Shown here in pieces: positions 61,452 through 64,000 of a stretch of DNA of 64,000 bases. Location: the NCBI RefSeq assembly GCF_001294335.1, contig NZ_LGKG01000164.1:26120-90119 (forward strand), in the 5' to 3' direction. The notes beneath the pieces are model-generated. The model was not told the DNA's origin. It did no database searches and saw only the letters and a program-made list of their open reading frames with translations. A program made the translations under genes and the position numbers. Numbering within the stretch: position 1 is the stretch's first letter; every line of letters starts with the position of its first letter. This stretch comes from Streptomyces chattanoogensis (lineage in GTDB: Bacteria > Actinomycetota > Actinomycetes > Streptomycetales > Streptomycetaceae).

Positions 61452-62261
61452 ATGTCCGCTTCCGACCTTTCCTCCCGTACCGTCCTGGTGACCGGCGCCA
61501 CTTCCGGCATCGGCTTCGAAACCGCCCGCCGGCTCGCGGAGCGCGGCGCCACCGTTCTCGTCCACGGCCGCACCGCCGAAGAAGCCCAGGCCGCGACCGA
61601 CAAGCTGATCGCCACCGCGGGCGTCGACGGCGCCCGACTGTGCGGATTCGCCGCCGACTTCACGTACCTGGAGGAGGTCGAGATCATGGCGCGGCGGGTC
61701 CTCGCCGAGCATCCGCAGCTGGACGTCCTGGTCAACAACGCCGCGATGGCCGCGCCCGAGCGGCACACCGTCACCGCAGACGGCAACGAGATCGCCTTCC
61801 AGGTCAACTTCCTCGCCCACTACCTGCTGACCTGCCTTCTGGAGCCGGCCCTCACCCGCGACCCGGGCGGCCGCGTCGTCAACGTCTCCTCGTCGCTGCA
61901 CCGCACCGCCTCCATCCAGTGGAGCGACCCGCAGCGCGCCCGCCGCTACTCCCGGCTCGCGGCCTACGCGCAGTCCCAGCTCGCGCTCACCGTCTTCGCC
62001 GCCGACCCACGGGTGACAGCCGTCTCCGTCCACCCCGGCGTCTGCGAGACGGGGCTGCTGTCGCTCTACGCAAACAGCGGTGAGTCCGCGGCAGAAGGCG
62101 CCGCCCATGTCGTACGCCTCTGCGACCCGGCCACCGAGATCGTCAACGGCGCCTACTACGACCGCGACCAACGCGTCGAGCCCGCCCCCGCCGCGACCGA
62201 GGGCCGCACCGTCAAGCGCCTCACCAAACTCGCCGACCAGCTCGTCGGCCACAGCGCCTGA
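61452..62261 (+). CDS. Short-chain dehydrogenase/reductase-like protein with altered active site
   Basis: A 269-residue SDR. The cofactor motif is TVLVTGATSGIGFETARRLA, the structural block VLVNNAAMAAP is present, and the catalytic serine lies in VVNVSSSLHRTA. The catalytic Tyr-x-x-x-Lys is replaced by Y-A-Q-S-Q (RLAAYAQSQLALTVFAADPR), so the lysine that lowers the tyrosine pKa is missing. The next helix is also about ten residues shorter than in close relatives (ADPRVTAVSVHPG). The protein may bind NAD(P) without ordinary redox activity, or be decaying. The start at 61452 lacks a strong ribosome site. A hairpin at 62271-62289 follows the stop. Confidence 0.85.
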   Translation: MSASDLSSRTVLVTGATSGIGFETARRLAERGATVLVHGRTAEEAQAATDKLIATAGVDGARLCGFAADFTYLEEVEIMARRVLAEHPQLDVLVNNAAMAAPERHTVTADGNEIAFQVNFLAHYLLTCLLEPALTRDPGGRVVNVSSSLHRTASIQWSDPQRARRYSRLAAYAQSQLALTVFAADPRVTAVSVHPGVCETGLLSLYANSGESAAEGAAHVVRLCDPATEIVNGAYYDRDQRVEPAPAATEGRTVKRLTKLADQLVGHSA

Positions 62262-62270
62262 AGAACCCAC

Positions 62271-62289
62271 CGCCTGAAGGACCCAGGCG
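62271..62289 (+). terminator. Possible hairpin terminator after the SDR gene
   Basis: CGCCTG and CAGGCG form a 6-bp stem around a 7-base loop, ten bases after the SDR stop. No T-run follows. It may separate the SDR gene from the bL37 gene. Confidence 0.35.
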
Positions 62290-62316
62290 CCCCTAGAACG
62301 AAGGGCCCTTACGCCG

Positions 62317-62394
62317 ATGTCCAAGCGCGCCCGCAAGAAGAAGGCACGCCGCAAGAAGAAGGCCAACCACGGCAGCAAGGCCGGCCAGAGCTGA
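62317..62394 (+). CDS. bL37-like small ribosomal protein (25 residues)
   Basis: A 25-codon frame, ATG to TGA, encodes MSKRARKKKARRKKKANHGS followed by KAGQS. The extreme Lys/Arg content and the conserved ANHG near the end match the tiny actinobacterial large-subunit protein bL37 (about 24 residues), first seen in mycobacterial ribosome structures. It is too short for usual gene callers. A palindrome AAGGGCCCTT (62301-62310) lies just upstream and overlaps the likely ribosome site. It stands between the SDR and GNAT genes in the same direction and may have its own promoter. Assignment is by similarity of pattern; the tail differs from the usual GKRPN-type end. Confidence 0.7.
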   Translation: MSKRARKKKARRKKKANHGSKAGQS

Positions 62395-62464
62395 CCGTCG
62401 AGCAGGGCGGCCCCGCCAGGGCCGCCCCGCTCGGACCACCCCGCGACCGCCACAAGGAGCCTCC

Positions 62465-63241
62465 GTGATCGAACTCTCCCCCGACCAACTCCCCGCTCTC
62501 ACGCACTGGTTCGCGGGCGGCCCTCCCGGAGCGGCGGCGCTGGCCGACCATGCGCTGGTGCCGGGATCCGCTCGCTGGTGGGCCGACCGCGCGATCGATC
62601 CCCGTGCCATTGCCGTGGCCTGCGCCGACCACCTGCTGCTCCGCGGGGACCCGACCACCCTGGCGCCGCTCGCGCTCGCCCCCTTCGCCGCGCACTACGT
62701 CCAGGCCCCGGCCCGCTTCCTGCCGCTACTCGGCAACGCCTTCGATCTGCTCGTACCGTGGGAGCGCATGGCATACGTGCATCGCGTCCGCGTGTCGCCT
62801 CCGCGCCCGCCCCATGGTGTGACAGTGCGTCGGCTGGCACCCGGGGACGCTCCGGCGCTCGCCGCGCTGCACCCCGACGCGACGTGGATTCACACCAGTT
62901 GGGGAGGACCCGCAGGCCTCGCCGCCTCCGGGCACGGCTGGGCGGCCTTCGCAAAGGACCGCGTGCTCGCCGTGGCCTGCACCTACTTCCGTGGCACCAC
63001 GTACGAGGACGTCGCCTGCGCAACCGTCCCCGAACACCGCCGCCAGCGCCTCGCCCTGGCCTGCGTGACCGCCCTGTGCCAGGACATCGCGGCCCGCGGC
63101 CACACCCCGAGCTGGACCTGCTCCCGCGACAACCGCCCCAGCCGGCTCGTTGCCTGGACCGCCGGATTCCGCCTGGCGCACGAGTACGTCCACTACTTCA
63201 CCGGACAACCGGCTCGCCGCGTCGCCGGGCTCACCGTCTGA
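62465..63241 (+). CDS. GNAT-family N-acetyltransferase
   Basis: A 258-residue protein from GTG 62465 behind AAGGAG. The C-terminal half (about 120-250) looks like a GNAT fold: VRRLAPGDAPALAALHPDAT, WAAFAKDRVLAVACTYFRGT, then ATVPEHRRQRLALACVTALC, where R-R-Q-R-L-A stands in the position of the acetyl-CoA-binding loop, and CSRDNRPSRLVAWTAGFRLA. The N-terminal 110 residues form a separate helical domain seen in other actinobacterial GNAT proteins. It should transfer an acetyl group from acetyl-CoA to an unknown amine. The next gene follows by 26 bp, so they are probably co-transcribed. Confidence 0.85.
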   Translation: MIELSPDQLPALTHWFAGGPPGAAALADHALVPGSARWWADRAIDPRAIAVACADHLLLRGDPTTLAPLALAPFAAHYVQAPARFLPLLGNAFDLLVPWERMAYVHRVRVSPPRPPHGVTVRRLAPGDAPALAALHPDATWIHTSWGGPAGLAASGHGWAAFAKDRVLAVACTYFRGTTYEDVACATVPEHRRQRLALACVTALCQDIAARGHTPSWTCSRDNRPSRLVAWTAGFRLAHEYVHYFTGQPARRVAGLTV

Positions 63242-63267
63242 ACATCCCCCGGCAAGGAGGAGTCGCC

Positions 63268-63648
63268 ATGAAGCCGCACCGCACCCCCGTCCCTCTCGCC
63301 TCGGTGAAGATCCTCAACGGCGCCCACGAACTGTCCGTCCACGACCTGAAACGGCGGGACGACTCGTTCACCGTCCACTACATGATCGCGCCGCCTCTGC
63401 CGGACCCAGCCGAAAGCACCCCCGTGCTCCTGGCTCTCGCGGCCGTGGACGACGTCGGCAACGAGTACTACGACTGGGGTGGCGCCTACGGAGCCGCCGG
63501 CGACGGCACGCGCACCAACGGCAGCATCTCCGCCCAGCCCGCCCTCGCGGCCAAGGCCCGCGAGATCCGTATACGGCTCACCTTCCTCCGCGACGGCGAA
63601 GAGCACCCGTGTCACCTGACGCTGCGCACCTCGGCCACCAGTCACTGA
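63268..63648 (+). CDS. Hypothetical protein, 126 residues, co-transcribed with the GNAT gene
   Basis: It starts at ATG 63268 behind a strong AAGGAGG. The sequence has alternating beta-strand segments (VKILNGAHELSVHDLKRRDD, SFTVHYMIAPPLP, LLALAAVDDVGNEYYDWGGA) and a terminal EIRIRLTFLRDGEEHPCHLT. It lacks a signal peptide and membrane helices. The fold is probably a small beta sandwich. No family name can be given. Location 26 bp after the GNAT gene suggests an operon, but no functional link is evident. Confidence 0.8.
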   Translation: MKPHRTPVPLASVKILNGAHELSVHDLKRRDDSFTVHYMIAPPLPDPAESTPVLLALAAVDDVGNEYYDWGGAYGAAGDGTRTNGSISAQPALAAKAREIRIRLTFLRDGEEHPCHLTLRTSATSH

Positions 63649-63847
63649 GCCGTAGCCGGTACGAGAGACCAGCCCGCCTCGCCGTGCCCTTCTCCGCTCC
63701 GCCGCCTCCCGCCCTGACGTCCTGACCACCGCTCGGGGGACACAAAGCGCCGCACTGTCGAACGTTGTGGCGAAAACATCGCACGTGTGTACTCTTACGC
63801 GGCCGTCATGTCGATGGCTGGATTTTTTCGCGGTACGACAGGAGCAC

Positions 63848-63934
63848 ATGATGGCCGCCTCCGCCCCTGCGGATTCTTCGTCCGGGGCCGCCGTACGGCA
63901 TCGCTTGCGGGCGTGGATGCTGGAAGGCCTGTGA
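63848..63934 (+). pseudogene. APC-family permease, displaced N-terminal piece
   Basis: ATG 63848, behind AGGAG, encodes about 28 residues ending [13 protein letters not shown] and a TGA. This matches the cytoplasmic N-terminus of actinobacterial APC-type amino acid permeases, which normally continues for another 30-40 residues to the first helix. Here the frame stops, and the first helix resumes in another frame at 63934. A short deletion with frameshift is the likely cause. Confidence 0.55.
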
Positions 63935-64000
63935 TGTGTCTGACGGGTGTGGACTACTTCTCCACCCTCGGCTATCAGCCGGGCATCGCCGCCCTCGCCG
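63934..64000 (+). CDS. APC-family amino acid permease, start of gene (cut by window edge)
   Basis: From ATG 63934 the frame reads [20 protein letters not shown] to the window end. This is the highly conserved first-helix region of a class of APC permeases ([16 protein letters not shown]). GGAAGG lies six bases upstream, and TGATG couples it to the displaced N-terminal piece, so re-initiation could still produce a permease lacking its cytoplasmic leader. Whether the gene is functional depends on sequence beyond the window. Confidence 0.6.
   Translation, partial: MCLTGVDYFSTLGYQPGIAALA

Overview
The window is chromosomal DNA of a high-GC actinobacterium, almost certainly Streptomyces. Third codon positions are strongly G/C, GTG starts and ATGA/GTGA stop-start overlaps are common, and the gene content is typical of the genus: a complete mce transport operon, a GAF-type sensor kinase with its regulator, endo-beta-N-acetylglucosaminidase H, a serine/threonine kinase with a PQQ-type sensor, EACC1/caspase proteins and a bL37-like micro-gene. 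No rRNA, tRNA, CRISPR array or intact insertion sequence was seen.

Layout. 0-4.2 kb: an ABC exporter (permease cut by the window edge), a DUF1707 protein coupled to a GlxA/AraC-type regulator, and a divergent saccharopine-dehydrogenase-like oxidoreductase. 4.2-6.1 kb: decayed pieces (flavin reductase, purple-acid-phosphatase-like, profilin-like) and a small secreted protein. 6.1-21.6 kb: a four-gene minus-strand operon encoding a 114-aa beta-rich protein, a 1165-aa protein of unknown function, a 453-aa endonuclease/exonuclease/phosphatase-fold protein and a 3394-aa giant with LysM-like repeats. A run of 48 cytosines lies 228 bp upstream of its first start codon. 22.2-26.4 kb: a GAF sensor kinase, a divergently oriented response regulator and a flavohaemoprotein, with a 30-bp palindrome between the last two; this looks like a nitric-oxide/redox module. 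27-33.2 kb: a secreted protein with a RelA/SpoT-type nucleotidyltransferase core, a broken SDR gene, a Ser/Thr kinase, and a pair of overlapping AlkB-like 2-oxoglutarate oxygenases in DNA that looks less GC-rich. 33.3-41.3 kb: a P450, EndoH, a zone of relics, an epimerase with divergent TetR regulator, and a methyltransferase among broken genes. 41.3-52.4 kb: the mce operon (ATPase, two YrbE permeases, MceA-F, two Mce-associated proteins), tightly overlapping. 52.5-58 kb: a sigma-factor-like protein with a membrane/proline-rich tail, an EACC1-caspase-WD40 pair resembling a conflict system, and a degraded IS701-type transposase. 58.3-64 kb: a DEAD-box helicase, an isopenicillin-N-synthase-type oxygenase, an SDR lacking its catalytic lysine, bL37, a GNAT protein, a small unknown protein and the start of an APC permease whose reading frame appears broken.

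The many gene relics (at least ten) are consistent with a rearranging accessory region. The strongest candidates for undescribed biology are the giant LysM operon, the secreted RelA/SpoT-fold protein and the AlkB-like pair. All family assignments come from reading motifs by eye; no database search was possible.
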